From NCBI GenBank assembly GCA_037176705.1, contig CM073887.1:30445501-30509500 (forward strand): DNA of 64,000 nt. Direction: 5' to 3'. Of the stretch, positions 22,754 through 34,864 are shown piece after piece (positions within the stretch are counted from its first letter, which is position 1; each line of letters starts with the position of its first letter). The notes under the pieces are model-generated. The model was not told the origin of the DNA, made no database searches, and was given only the letters and a program-made list of their open reading frames with translations. The stretch comes from Molossus alvarezi (Eukaryota > Chordata > Mammalia > Chiroptera > Molossidae). Both the position numbers and the translations under genes were made by a program.

Positions 22754-22968
22754 TAGGGTTGACAGATTCGGCAAATAAAAATATCCGATGCCAAGTTAAA
22801 TTTAAATTTCTAATCAACATGGGCTAAATTTTCATTGTGAGTATACACTGTAGCATACTTTGGGGTAACTATACCACTAGTATGATGTGGGACACAGCAA
22901 ATAATTATTCGTTGTTTATGTGAAATTCAAATTAAACTGAGTACATTTTTCCCCCTGGAAATCCTACC
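22754..22968. mobile_element. Palindromic MITE (non-autonomous DNA transposon), diverged
   Basis: The left half reads tagggttgacagattcggca .. aaataaaaatatcc .. agttaaatttaaatttct and the right half carries the inverted text gttgtttatgtgaaattc .. aaattaaactgagtac .. ggaaatcctacc. The two arms are reverse complements over about 90 bp each with many substitutions. This matches the structure of a widespread palindromic eutherian MITE; I do not assign the family name. Confidence 0.65.
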
Positions 22969-24009
22969 TTCCTGTCATGAACTGAGTCAACAAACCATGT
23001 CTTTTTTCTCCTCAGACTAAAATGTTTTAAGATGGTGGCTGCCCTTTACAAGGGAGCCAAACTTAACGTGAAGCAGCATTCCTTGGCCAAAGGCAATTCT
23101 TGGAGATTATGTTCATTATGAATTTTTATAGCAACCACAACTCCTGAGGGAATAAGCCCTTCCATTCTGGACAGAGGAAATGGAAAACTGTAAAAACAAA
23201 AAGAATTTGTGATTATGTGTGTGGGAAGGGGAGGAGGAGAGGGAGGAAGAGGGAAAGAGGGACGATAATGGATACGTGGCTGAAACTATTTTTCTGTTTC
23301 ATCTAAATGAGACACATACCATCAATCTCTGAATTTTACAGAATGCAGTAAGACTATAATGTAAACAAGCGGGCACAAGATCAGACTTCATTCACAACTT
23401 TGGCCTCACCAAACCAGTCTATCTTCCTCAGGTTATGACAGGCCTGGACTTTAGGCGGTGGAATGGAACAAGAGCCACGCAAACAGACTCCCAGACCAGC
23501 CATACAGCTGCAGCTTCCTCTCCAAAAAGAAACCTATGCATTCAATATTTTTCCTGTCTGAAGCACCTGAAAGTCATTTGAAAGGTATGCCTTTGAAGAC
23601 AATTGCCTATACTCTCAGTACACAAAAGTCTACTTAAGCAACCCAAATGAAAGATGTTAGTATAATTATTGCTAAACTAAAATGGGGAAAAAATTAAAAA
23701 TGTGCCAAATAGAGAAGGATTATGAAATATTTGCTTCCTTTCACATAGGCAAATAGGTTCATTAAATAATTAAGAAGAAACATATCATAGTCTCCTTATT
23801 TTAACCTTTTATTCATAGATCAAATAGAAGAAAAGATACATAAAAAACTGTCCAACTGATGCCTAATCATAAGAAACTATAAGGGTAACTTACGGTTAAA
23901 AATCAATTCTAGTAGAATTTGTAAAAGTAAAGAAAATAAATTAGAATTTTTTTCTCCTGAACTCCATATTCTGTCATAGTCATGAAAATTAACAAGAAAT
24001 CATCCAGAT
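22969..24009. other. Gene-free stretch, unassigned
   Basis: No frame of interest. A purine-rich GGAGGAGAGGGAGGAAGAGG run lies at about 23,227-23,262. The rest is AT-rich with no clear repeat. Confidence 0.4.
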
Positions 24010-24221
24010 CAGTAGTACTCAACTGGATGCGGTTTTTCCACCTTGGGGACATTGGCAGGGCCTGGACAGTTTGACTGCTACAGCTAGGAGAGGGAAAGTG
24101 ACTGGTGTCCAGTGGGTCGAGGCTAGAGATATTGCAAACATCCTACAAACTACTGGCTAAACTCCACAGTAAAGAATCATCTGCCCTAAATGTTAATAAT
24201 GCTGGGATCAGGAAACCCTAC
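24010..24221 (+). mobile_element. MER5A-type hAT-Charlie MITE
   Basis: The left end is cagtagtactcaactgg and the right end is ggatcaggaaaccct, a diverged inverted match. Between them lie blocks in the MER5A order: 'cttggggacattggcag', 'ggtgtccagtgggtcgaggc', 'caaacatcctacaaac' and 'aaagaatcatctgccc'. It is an ancient eutherian non-autonomous element with nothing coding. Confidence 0.85.
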
Positions 24222-24324
24222 TCTACATTTGTACAAAAATGATATGCAAATATTCATCATCTGATAATTAACATCTATTAAGCATAATAATAACCTGAAG
24301 TTCAACCAAAAATCCATTCCTCAG

Positions 24325-24430
24325 CGAGTGACTCATTCAACCAGTATTTATTAGAGGTCTAATAAATATCAAGTATAATGCTACTTGTTGAGTCTTTAGT
24401 AGAATGCAGAACATGGTGTCTACCCTATCA
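24325..24430 (+). repeat. Ancient LINE/SINE fragment (tttattagaggtct.. type)
   Basis: The text 'caaccagtatttattagagg .. taatgctacttg .. gtgtctaccctatc' resembles the common 'tttattgagcacctactatgtgccagg' tail found in ancient mammalian repeats. Short and diverged; the family is uncertain. Confidence 0.35.
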
Positions 24431-24687
24431 TCAGTATGTTATCTTCGGCTTCATAGTGCTTCTGCGCTATTGCCTAACAACCTGGGGTTGGCTCACCAAT
24501 TAATAAATACAAAGATGCCAATATGAACTACTGGTGATGCTAGATAGACTGGAATGGGATCTACAATTGGGAACATATTTTAAACACCATTACAACTAGA
24601 TATCTGTATTTCATCTCTAAGTTATCAAATACTAGAAGAAATGGCCAAAACACAAATTTTAAAGAATATATATACCTTATGGTCACG

Positions 24688-25047
24688 GCAGTATTTTTTT
24701 TTACAATACCTAAGATTTGGAAGCAGCCCAAGTGTCCATTAGTGGATGAGTGGCTGAAAAACAGCTGTGGTATATTTATACAATGGACTACTCCTTGGCT
24801 GTAACAAAGAAGGAAATCTTACCCTTTTACAACAGCATGGATGAACCTGGAGAGCATTATGTTCAGTAAAATAAGCCAGTCAGAGAAAGACAAGTACCAT
24901 TTGATTTCACTCATATGTGGAATCTAATGAACAAAACGAATTAACAATCAAAATAGAGACAGCCTCATAGAGAGCAAGCTGACAGCTGTGTGTGGCAAGG
25001 GAGCTAAGGTGAGTGTAGAGATTGAACAAAAAAAAAAAAAAAAAAAA
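24688..25047 (+). mobile_element. LINE-1 3' end, 5'-truncated
   Basis: Starts within the end of ORF2 and the 3' UTR ('ttggaagcagcccaagtgtcc', 'aatggactactccttggctg'), then 'aagccagtcagagaaagacaa', 'atatgtggaatctaatgaac' and a long A-run at about 25,027-25,047. Plus strand, moderately diverged. Confidence 0.85.
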
Positions 25048-28000
25048 GGAAAGGAAAAAATTCATGAAAAAATAAAAACAATTAAAAAATAAAATTTTTA
25101 CCTAAGGAAGAAGGGTATCATCTTGTTTTGGGCATTTATAATTACCACCAAAAATATATCAGAGTTAATGAATTTAAAAATATGTAAGACAATAATTCAG
25201 TTATGGCTCAGACCTAGTAAGCATTCAATAAATATGTAGTTAGCAAACAAATAGAATATGTAGGATATAATATATGTAAAAATCATGTATTATATACGGT
25301 TTATGTGTATCACATACCTAAACTTTGGAAGATACATATTTGATTATACAAATCTACCATGTGTTACTTGCTTCTTTAAATTATAAATGGAAGAATTAAT
25401 CTCCGATTCCTTTCTCATCTCATAACCAAAAGTGTATTTCAGGATTAAATTTGTAAAGTTAATACACCTCATTTTTTCCGATTCGTCTATTGCATTCTGA
25501 ATTAAAAAGGGAAGCAAGTTAGTCATCTGTTCAGTGCTCACCAACTCTGCCTTGGAGAGAAGCTGTGCCACGAAATGGCAGGTACATAGACATAACATGT
25601 CTCTCTATGCTTAGGATTTAATGAGGACTATACAGATTGCGGTAAAAGTTGTATTTTTGTTATCTTTGTTCCAAAACCATTTTCTTAATACTAAGTGCTG
25701 AGATATAATGGTGAAAAAAGGCCTTTTGACCCCTCCCCCCATTCAGAAAATCTCTGCATTAGTACAAAGAGGCCCATTGTATCAACTTGAGTCATACCTG
25801 GAAGATGGATATTTCCAATATGCTATGGCCTAATTATCAACTCCAAAGTTCCCTAGGGCTCACATCTATTGATACATTCTGCACATTTCAAAAGAATTGG
25901 GTGATAATTCTTGTGAAAGCACTCAGAGAGAGTAATTTTTCTTGTCATTGTTTTGATAATTCTATTATTATTTCTAATAACCTGTCAGTAACTTAAAGAC
26001 ATCTAAGAAGGAAAATTGGAAATATAATCTAACCTGGAGTAGTCCCTAAATGTAGTTGTCTCACCTATATTTCATTCAGATTTCTATGTCTTGGACTGAA
26101 GAAGCAAGTAGAATGTTTCTAAAATAGCAAAGCTTACTATGGTATCAACTAGTCATCCATAGAGGTTTAGATTGCTATCACTGATGGTGTAGAATTTTTT
26201 GTTTCACTTTTCAAAAAGAAAATTACGTTACAGTTTTACTAGGAAATGCTCTAAAGTTATGTGTTTTACTAGTTAGTACAGCAAATCAGTGACTATGTTC
26301 TTGAACATTTGATGAGATACACTTGATGACAGAAACAATCATACTAAATTTGGGAATCTTTTGAGGAAAGTGGTTGATTATACAAATCTACCACGTGTCA
26401 CTCAGATCATCTTTGGGGATATAGAAAGTTAATTATTAAGTCTGTTCTTTAGAAAACATTTTTTTCAAAGATATTGAAATGGCAAAGGAAAATAGCAGAA
26501 TTTGCATGCAAAGGAGATTTTTATAAAAGACCCCATGAATAATAACAAAAAGAACACAAATTGAAACCATTCTGCTAAGAGCAAATAGAAACAAACCAAG
26601 CTTCTGAATAGAATAACTCTAATTGTATCTTCCAAAGATAAATTATCAATTTAAAGAATTAAAAATAAAAAACAAAAACAAGGGAACCTAGAAACAGAAA
26701 TCAGAGACACAGATCTTCATTTAGAAAGATTTCAGATCCTGCCAGGAAAAATGTATCAATACAAACATTTCCCTTTTACAGCATTGTTCAAATATGTCAG
26801 TCAATATATTTGAAAGAGTCAAGAAAAATTTATATTAAATGATTCATCTGCAAAGAAAAATGGCTTACCTATATTCTACCTGAATAAAAGTTTAGATTTC
26901 TCAAAATTATTCTGACTCTAAATCAGAAGAATGGGTCCATTCAAAATGAACCAAGGATTATTTTTCTCTTTAAAGCCACATCTTTATGTAGCCTCTTTGA
27001 AAAGGATCATGACCATAATAAATTATGATATACCTATTGCAATATAGTTGGATAATAATATTTGTTTTTGTTCTAATACATGTCAAAACGTAGACACATG
27101 AAACAAATAAATGTCTACCAACAACAACAAAAAAGTGGAGGGTGGAGGGCAGAATGCAATATCACCTGAAAACAGACACGTACCATGTTCTGTGAGGTAG
27201 ATTTCAGACAGCTGAAAATGAAACACAGAGGAAGATCAATGAGCCATATTGCATGAGAGTGTAGTGACAGCTAGAAAGTATAATATAATGATGCCGTTGT
27301 CAAATGTTATGAAAATTTAAATAGTGAATATAATTACTTTAAGAACTTGAAATACTGGCTTCTGCCTATAAAAATGATATTATCAAGATAGAATGTTTTT
27401 TTATCTAAATTGGCACATCAGAAAAATGTTTTAGATATTTTATTTTAAAAAGGATTTTATATTTTAATATGATCCTTATTTCCAATTAGTTAGACATCTT
27501 TGATGAGTATTTTCCCTATATCTTGAAAGTTATGTAAAAATGTTAGTTTGCATACAGCAGGATTTCTCAAATATTGCTATTTTGAGTTGTATAAATCTCT
27601 CTTGGGGTGTGAGGACAGGTTGACGTGTGCATTGTAAAATTTATAGGATCATCCCTGGCTCTATCAAATAGATGCTGATAGCACTTCCATCCCAGCTGTA
27701 AGAACACAAAATACTTCCAGGCTTGGTCAAATGACCCCAGTGGGTAATATTGGTAAGTATTAAGGCTGGTTAAATGTTAAGAATGTTGGGAAAATAAAAA
27801 TATCTAAATAAATTCAGATAAACAGATTATAGATAGATTGGAAAACATCAGCTCAATATAAATGGCTTAATAAATTGATCCAATATTTGCTTTGGTATGT
27901 TTATATAAAAAGAGGCAGAGTAACAAGCTGAAATGAAATATGTCAATTAAATGAAAAAAATACTATAGAATCATGAACAATGTTAAATGCTATAGCATGA

Positions 28001-28129
28001 TTGCATTTGTTAATAATTACAATAATTATGAATCAGTGAAACTATTTAAATATCAAATAATGTTTTATTTTGGAATACAGCAGTCTTTACATGATGTCAT
28101 ATTATAACAGGGTTCTTTTCTTTCCACAG
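25048..28129. other. Gene-free AT-rich stretch
   Basis: No coding frame of note. A MIR-like tail (agtaagcattcaataaatat) is at about 25,215-25,245. A 29-bp near-identical direct repeat occurs at 25,340-25,368 and 26,374-26,402 (see findings). The rest is AT-rich sequence without recognisable repeats. Confidence 0.45.
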
Positions 28130-28178
28130 AAAATGTGAGGCAGAGTATTTCTTTTAGAAAAACAGGTCAAACAATCAG
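28130..28178 (+). other. Candidate 49-nt exon (splice-site pair only)
   Basis: A good acceptor (ttcttttctttccacag, ending at 28,129) is followed 49 bases later by a strong donor (CAG|gtaagg, with gt at 28,179-28,180). One of the three frames is open across it. There is no protein match and no neighbouring exon is seen, so this may be chance. Confidence 0.2.
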
Positions 28179-28317
28179 GTAAGGTTCTGCATTTAATAAC
28201 CTAGATTGCTGAAATGTCAGCACTGTGTTATAACAAGGGAAGAGGCACAGATGCTCCTTCAAAACTATTATGGTCCAGTGGCATATGTTATTTTTTTAAA
28301 TTTAAAAATAGCTACAC

Positions 28318-28578
28318 GCCCTGGCCGGTTTGGCTCAGCGGTTAGAGCGTCGGCCTGCGGTCCTGAGAGCCCCGGGTTCGGTTCCCGCTAAGGGCGCGTA
28401 CCTCGGTTGCAGTTTGTCCCCGGCCCTGGTCGGTTGTGCGGGTGGCAGCCACTCGATGTGTTCCTTTCACGTCGATGTTTCTCTCTCTCTCTCTGTTCCT
28501 CTCTCTCCCTCCCACTCTACCTGAACAAAAAATGGAAAAATGTCCTCGGGTGAGGAATAAAAAAAAAAAAAAAGAAAG
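28318..28578 (+). mobile_element. Young Ves SINE with perfect 14-bp target-site duplication
   Basis: The head is gccctggccggtttggctca; the A box is around 28,331-28,345 and the B box (ggttcggttcc) at 28,375-28,385. The tail is 'ctcgggtgaggaa' followed by an A-rich run with GAAA interruptions. The flanking repeat aaaaatagctacac is identical at 28,304-28,317 and 28,579-28,592. Many CpGs remain unmutated (cgtcggcctgcgg, gggcgcgtacctcgg), which marks it as the youngest SINE in the window. Confidence 0.97.
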
Positions 28579-28657
28579 AAAAATAGCTACACAATTGCAA
28601 GTGTAATTATTGAAAGGGGAGGTACCCTGGATGCAACACAAGAATAGAATCTGGGGA

Positions 28658-28780
28658 AATAAGGGTGCGGCAAAAATAGGATTACAGTTGTGTGTACCTG
28701 AAAGAGTTCATTTTTATATTATTTATTATTGTATTCTTTTTCATACAAACACTGTAAACCTATTTTTGCCCCACAGAGAA
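28658..28780. mobile_element. Mariner-like MITE, about 120 bp
   Basis: The left end is gggtgcggcaaaaatagg followed by attacagt; the right end, reverse-complemented, is gtggggcaaaaataggtttacagtg. The inverted repeats of about 25 bp match closely and enclose only about 65 bp of AT-rich DNA. The 'gcaaaa(g/a)ta' end is typical of Tc1/mariner MITEs. No coding capacity. Confidence 0.65.
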
Positions 28781-29175
28781 AGGTTCATCTGGTGAGATAA
28801 ATTTCATAATAGATCTGTGGCTGAAAAATTACAGGCATAGTAGTAGTGGTCAGCGGAAGAGAGGAAGTGTTCAAGTTGACAAGTCAATGCAAAGGCCCTG
28901 GAGTCAAAGTGAGTGTGATCTTTTTTGAAGCTATTATAGAGGGGCCATTTGACTCATTTGGAGTGTGTGAATGAGTCTGGTATAAGGTAAACAAAAGTGT
29001 ATGATAAAGAATTCATCATCAAGGAACTTATAACCAATAAAAGGACTTGGGGCTTATTTAGAAGAACAATGGGAAATCATTAAGAGTTTAAACTGGGGCA
29101 GGTAATATGATAAAATTGATAACTTAAAATGAAGTTAGTGTATAATAATGAAGGTAAATAAAATGTAGGACTAAT
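28781..29175. other. Short gene-free stretch, unassigned
   Basis: Nothing recognisable between the MITE and the ancient L1; no long frame. Confidence 0.5.
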
Positions 29176-29179
29176 GCTA

Positions 29180-30555
29180 ACCGGCTTCAAGACTTATTAT
29201 GAAGTGACAGTAATAAAGACAATGGGATATTGGCAAGAGAACAGACAAACAGATCCACAGAGTCCAGGAAAATGACCTCCATAAACGCAGTTAGCTGATC
29301 TTTGACAAAGAAGCCAAAGCGATACAATGGAACAAAAATAGTCTTTTCACAAATAGTGCTAGAACAACTGGACAATCACATCCAAAACTATGAATTTATA
29401 AATAACCTTACACATAAAAAACAAAACAAAACTCAAAATGAATCATATACTTGAATGTAAAATTCAAAAATATAAAACGCCTAGAAGATAACATAGGAAA
29501 AAACCTCGATGATCATGGGCATGGTGATTCCTTTTTAGATACACCACCAAAGATACAATCAATGAAACAAAGAATGCATAAGCTGCACTTCATTAAAATT
29601 AAAAACTTCTGCTCTGAAAAAGGCAATGTCAAAAGAATAGAAAACTGACCAAATGGGAGAAAATATTTGCAAAAGGCACATTTGATAAAGGACTGTTATC
29701 CAAATTATACAAAGAACTCTTAATCTACAACAATAAGAAATAAAATAAATAAATAAAAACTCATTAAGAAATGGGCCAAAGATCTTAAAAGATATCTCAC
29801 CAAAGAAGATTTACAGATGGAAAATGTGCATAAAAAGACGCTCCATATCACATATCATCTGGGAAAAACAAATGAAAACAATGAGATACCACTACATGCC
29901 TATTAAAATAGCCAAAATCCAGAACACTGACACCCCCAAATGCTGGTGAGGTTGTGGAACACGAACTCACATTCATTGCTGGTGAAAATGCAAAATGGTC
30001 CAACCATTTTGGAGAACAACTTGGCAGTTTGTTGTTGTTGTTGTTTTTTAACAAAAGTAAGCAAACCCTTACAAGTATCTTTCTAGCGATTGTACACCTT
30101 AGCATTTACCCAAAGGAAGTGAAAACTTATGCCTGCACATAACCTGCACATAGATGTTTATAGCAACTTTTCTGTAATTGTCAAAACATGGAAACAACTT
30201 AGGTCTCCTTCAATAGATGAATGCAAAAAACATTGTTATATCCAGATAATCAAATACTATTCAGTGGTAAAAAGAAATCAGCAATTAAGCCATGAAAAGA
30301 CATGGAGGAACCATAAACACATACAAATAAGTGAAAGAAGCCAATCTGGGAATGCTATACCCTGGATGATTCCAATTACAAACTTACTAGACATGGCAAA
30401 ATTACAGAGACAATAAAAAGGTCAATGGTTGCCAGCAGTAGGTAGGTGGGTGGGTGGAAAGATGACTAGGCAGAGGGAAAAAGAATAAAGTAACTGAGAG
30501 ATTTCCAGTTTCATCTCTGACATATAGAATTGTCATTCCCATCCTTACAAAAAAT
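29180..30555 (+). mobile_element. Ancient LINE-1 (L1M-type): ORF2 3' half and 3' UTR
   Basis: The text follows L1 ORF2 and 3' UTR in order on the plus strand: 'acccacagagtccagg'-like start, 'ctgatctttgacaaagaagcc', 'aaaacttctgctctgaaaaagg', 'ggagaaaatatttgcaaa', 'aagaactcttaatctacaac', then the 'caataggcaaatgcaa'-like end of ORF2, a GGTGGGTGGGTGG stretch and an A-rich end near 30,540. Frames are broken throughout. Confidence 0.85.
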
Positions 30556-31429
30556 AAACAAACGGGAAATCAACATCTGTGAATGCAGTCGCAGCCAAAA
30601 CCTGCTTTACTGGGAGCAGAGACTGATGGAGTCATATACTGGTACAGGAACATGCCAAGGGTATTTTTGACAAATTTCTGGAGGCTGTGTATGGGCTAGC
30701 ATAAATGTGAGAAAATCTGGCAATAGTCTTGTGGGAGGAGGACCCAGATGTTCATGGGCTTTCCCTTCAGGAACTCCACCAGGCTCTCATCACAGTGAAC
30801 ATTTAAGAATGATACCTTCACAGCTCTGGCAGTCGGGAAATATATCTAGAGCCTTCTCCATCACAGAGGTCTACCAGGAAAAAAGACTGCTAAATCGCAT
30901 TCAAGTTGGAGGAAGGTCATTACTTCCACTCTAATCTCTTCTATTCTTCCAGTTCCTCTAAGGGAAATAAAAAAAAGTCATAGTCAAAAAGAGTCAGTGA
31001 TTTAAGAAAATAGTTTGGGAACACTGCACGCTGGGAAAAGTGCAGGGAGGGAGAGAGCTATAGCACTCGAGAAAAACTTGCCCACTACATACAGGACCAC
31101 TGAAAGGCAGATCCCATTGGAGAATTCTAGAATGTTCCCTCCCCATGGCTTACCCCTGCACAAAGAGAACTTCAGTAGAATAACAGGGAATTGTCAAAGA
31201 CAAACAGGGCCGGACAGTAGTGAGTGTGGTGAACAGATCTACTCCGTAACCACTGACAGCAGAGGAAAGGGAGGAGCTCCAGTCTGGTTTGTGCAGAGGT
31301 GACTTGGCCTTTTGAAGGGAAAATCACGGAGGGGATGAGCAGAGGTTCAGTAGAGCGTGTTTGATGGTATTGATTTTGTGGACCGTCTAAGGCCCGCGGG
31401 CCGGATGTTCCCCACTTCTCATTAAAGAA
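30556..31429. other. GC-richer, gene-free block between two ancient L1 pieces
   Basis: Two frames of 75 and 95 codons (30,707-30,934 and 31,015-31,302, plus) have no recognisable domain. The block is clearly richer in G+C than its surroundings and ends with a GGCCCGCGGGCC palindrome at 31,391-31,402. It might be a decayed L1 5' UTR, an LTR or a hAT end; not resolved. Confidence 0.35.
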
Positions 31430-32300
31430 CGTTATAAAGCTATATTAATTCCAAATAAATAAGACTTCAAGCCAAGGAACATTCTCAAAGATAAAGAGGG
31501 CATTATATTATAATGAATAATAATTTTACAAGAAAACAATAATCTTAAATGTGTATGCACTTAATAACATCAAGTAAATCCATAAGACAAAAACTTATAA
31601 GGGTTAAAGGAGAAACAAGTAAAACCACTGCTGTAGAAAATTCAACATCTTCTTGTCAATAATTAACAAATGAAAACAGGCACAAATTAAATGAGGCTAT
31701 GGCAGATCTAAATAAACTATTAATCAACTTGCTCTAATTTACAGAATACTCCATTCAATAGTAAAATGCACCTTCTCAAGCTCACAAGGAACATTCACAA
31801 AGACTGTCCACATTCTGGGCCATAAAATATACCTGAATAAATGTAAAAAAATAGAAGTAATACAAAATATATTCTCACTCTTAATGTAATTAAATCAGAA
31901 ATCAATAATAGAAAGATACCTAAAAATGTCCAAAGTATATGGAGACTAGACAAGATGCTTATAAATAACACATAGGTCAACGAAGACTTAAGAGAAATTA
32001 AAACAATAGTTTGAACTAAATGAATATAAAAATAGAATTTAAAATTTGAAGAATGCAGGAAAGGAGGCAAAGCTTAGAAGGGAATTATGGCATTGAATGC
32101 ACATGCCAGAAAATATTTAAAATATATAATCTCAACTCTAATTATAGAACACTAGAGAAGAGAACAATGTAAGACTAAAGTACATGGAAGAAAATAAATA
32201 ATACAAATTAGAGCAAAAATCAATTAAATTTCAAACAGAAAACATAAGAGAAAAATAATGTAATAAGAAGCTGATTCTTTGGAAATATCAAAAATATGTG
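31430..32300 (+). mobile_element. Ancient LINE-1 (L1M-type): ORF2 endonuclease-to-linker region
   Basis: Plus strand, in L1 ORF2 order: 'aatgtgtatgcacttaataa' (YAPN-like), 'gaacattcacaaagactgtcc .. attctgggccataaa' (the GTF..DHILGHK block of the endonuclease), 'agaaatcaataatagaaaga', and finally 'aagctgattctttggaaa' (the KSWFFEK block). Stops and gaps are frequent. It is separate from the L1 piece at 29.2-30.6 kb, because its position in ORF2 is more 5'. Confidence 0.82.
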
Positions 32301-34860
32301 CGTTTGAAATGGTACGTAAGCCCATATAACAGGATATATCTGTATAAATATTTAATGTTGTAGCTGTTTAAGCATAGAGATTACAGTAACAGAATCATCA
32401 TTTCCTATATGACCATAATTTTTTTTACCCTGATGATACAATTTTTTTTTACTTTTGTACTGGTATTATACTTTTCTTTCAATTTAAAAAGAAATCATAC
32501 ATTTATTATGAGGCAATGAAATTCTAATATTACTATAGGAAAATTGTTCTTGTTTGAAATTGATACCTTTTGGTTTTCTTTTTTTAATTTATCTGGCATA
32601 TTGTGTCAAATATCTGAAGATTTCAGGAAAGCCACTTTTAATATCACAGGTATTTTAATAAATATCATAATATTTGAAAGCAAAGAATAAATCAAAAAAC
32701 AATATACACAAAATATCAAGGAAATCAACTGGGAAATAAGAAAGAACTATCTATGATAGCTAACATAACAAAGAAGGCTAAAATAATTGAGTAACACTTA
32801 AATTAGTTTTATCTAACATATTTTAAAAAATGAGGCCATCTTATTTGCAGTCTGCCTCATAAGTTAAAATTTCTGTTGAACTATCAACACTTGTACATAA
32901 CTATATACTACAGACAACCACAAATCTAATGATGGCATTTGGACATTCCACAAAGTATATGTTCCAATCTATTCAAAGACAAGGACTCTTAATGTCTGTG
33001 TGATGTATTTGTATACATACTAGATAAATCATATAAATGAGGTGTTCATATCGCTTTTGTTTAGAATATACAATTAATATGCAGCCAGATGTAAGGAAGG
33101 TGGAGTTGTCCAGGATAAGAGTTTAAGAACACATCAGAGTTGAATCTTGGGAGACACGTAAAGACAAAAATTTAAGGGCGCCTCATCCATGCTGACCGAC
33201 TCCCAGTCACTGCAGCAGTCTCCAACATGCTAGGAGAAAGCAGCAGTTGCATATATCTGTCAAACATGTTCTGGGTTATGAAAAAAGAATCTCATGATCC
33301 AAACTCAGCAACCACCAGCCAGCAACTTCCGGATACTTACAGGCATTGCTGAAAGCCTAGGACTGGATTTCCCATTCTTTCTTTTTCTACTCTTTAAAAA
33401 AATTAATTTATTTGTTTGTTTATCCTATGGATGGTTTCCTTTTACATTCTAGCCCTAGTTTCATTTAAAAAAAAAACCCTGCTATTTTTTATCATGTTTG
33501 TAATTTTGCCCACAACTTGAATAGTGCCTTAATAGAAGACCATTGTCCTCAACTCAACTGTAGTATTTTATTGATTCTTCAACTTATAGAGTTTCTTACT
33601 TTATTAAGCTCAAATGTGTAAAATGCACTTAAATGAATTAACATATGGGTCTGTGAATGGAGATAACTCAGCATAAATATAAGAATATCAGTTTGCAACT
33701 CTTTAGAGGTGAATTTTTTTAGACATTAAGAAAAAATATACCAAATCCTTTTTAAAATGATACTAAAATAAAAATAAAACATTTCAGATAATCATCAATA
33801 GAAAGAATAGACCATAAATCTTTGAGATTTATCTCAAAAATGATGAGATAACTCACTTTTCCCCAAATGAGTCCCATACAGATTCTGGAAACAGAATATA
33901 TTCTTCTATGAGCATTGCCTATTTTTCTAAGCAGAGAAACTCGGGTATTTGTGCTTTACAAACTAAAATATAAATTATAAATAAATAAGTACTTTTGAAA
34001 AATTTTTAAATATGTAGTTCTTATATTTTCTGTTGTCCTTATTTAACAAATATTCACATGAGCAATTAACATTTAGCTTTTAGTTGTAAGGATGATTCTA
34101 AATTAACATAGAGAATACATAATTTAGATTTGTAACTGAAAGTGTTCATTTTTCAGATTGAACTGATTATAAATACCCCCCAATTCTTCATTCACCACAG
34201 TTTGCTTTTAGTACTTCATGCTTTATGCATTACGGCCCTTTAATTACAAAAGCATATATTCCACTTAAAGTCTGGCAAAGAAATTTTTACGCATAAAGAT
34301 AAAATATCACAGGTAGGTTTTCAAGATGGTAAATATATTAAATAAGGTTATAGAAATACCTTTTGTGGTGTATGTGAGAAATAAAAGCACTCTTTATAAA
34401 CAGAAGATAAAAAATGTGTGCTGTGTGAAGAAAAAATATAGGTATGCGTTGGGATTTGAAAGGTGAGCAGGTAGATTGTTGCTGGAGAAAACAATGAATG
34501 ATCAAAAAGCTATAACTATGGAATTCTTTTTTCAGGGAAATGAAGTTTTCATATTTGAAGATGTGAACTACTTCAATGATTAAACAACTTTCAGTTGTTT
34601 ATACTAAGCAGGTTATTCTTTGCAACACATAAGTAGAAAACGTTATCACGTTGCTGTTAATTGATATTGGTGAATGCATCCTGCACTCTTTAAATCTTTT
34701 ACCTCCAAATATTCAAATTTATAATGACTGAGGGATTAAAATTGATCTTGATAGAAAAGAAAAAAAAGAAAGAAAGTTGTTTCATCATCAAATTCCAGGG
34801 GAAATGAAAGATAAGTTGTTAAATTTACTCAGAATTTAATGTTCAACTGTGCAAGAAATA
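32301..34860. other. Gene-free AT-rich stretch
   Basis: No open frame of note and no recognisable repeat; low GC throughout, with short A and T runs. Confidence 0.5.
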
Positions 34861-34864
34861 AGTA

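Noticed and set aside
28318..28390. A tRNA gene suggested by A- and B-box sequences
   Set aside because: The tRNA-like head belongs to a Ves SINE with a SINE tail and target-site repeats; it would not fold as a functional tRNA.
28330..28641. Frames of 64-99 codons on both strands over Ves SINEs (also at 47.5, 48.3, 55.0, 43.8 and 51.8 kb)
   Set aside because: The same peptides recur wherever a Ves SINE lies; they come from the SINE sequence and not from genes.
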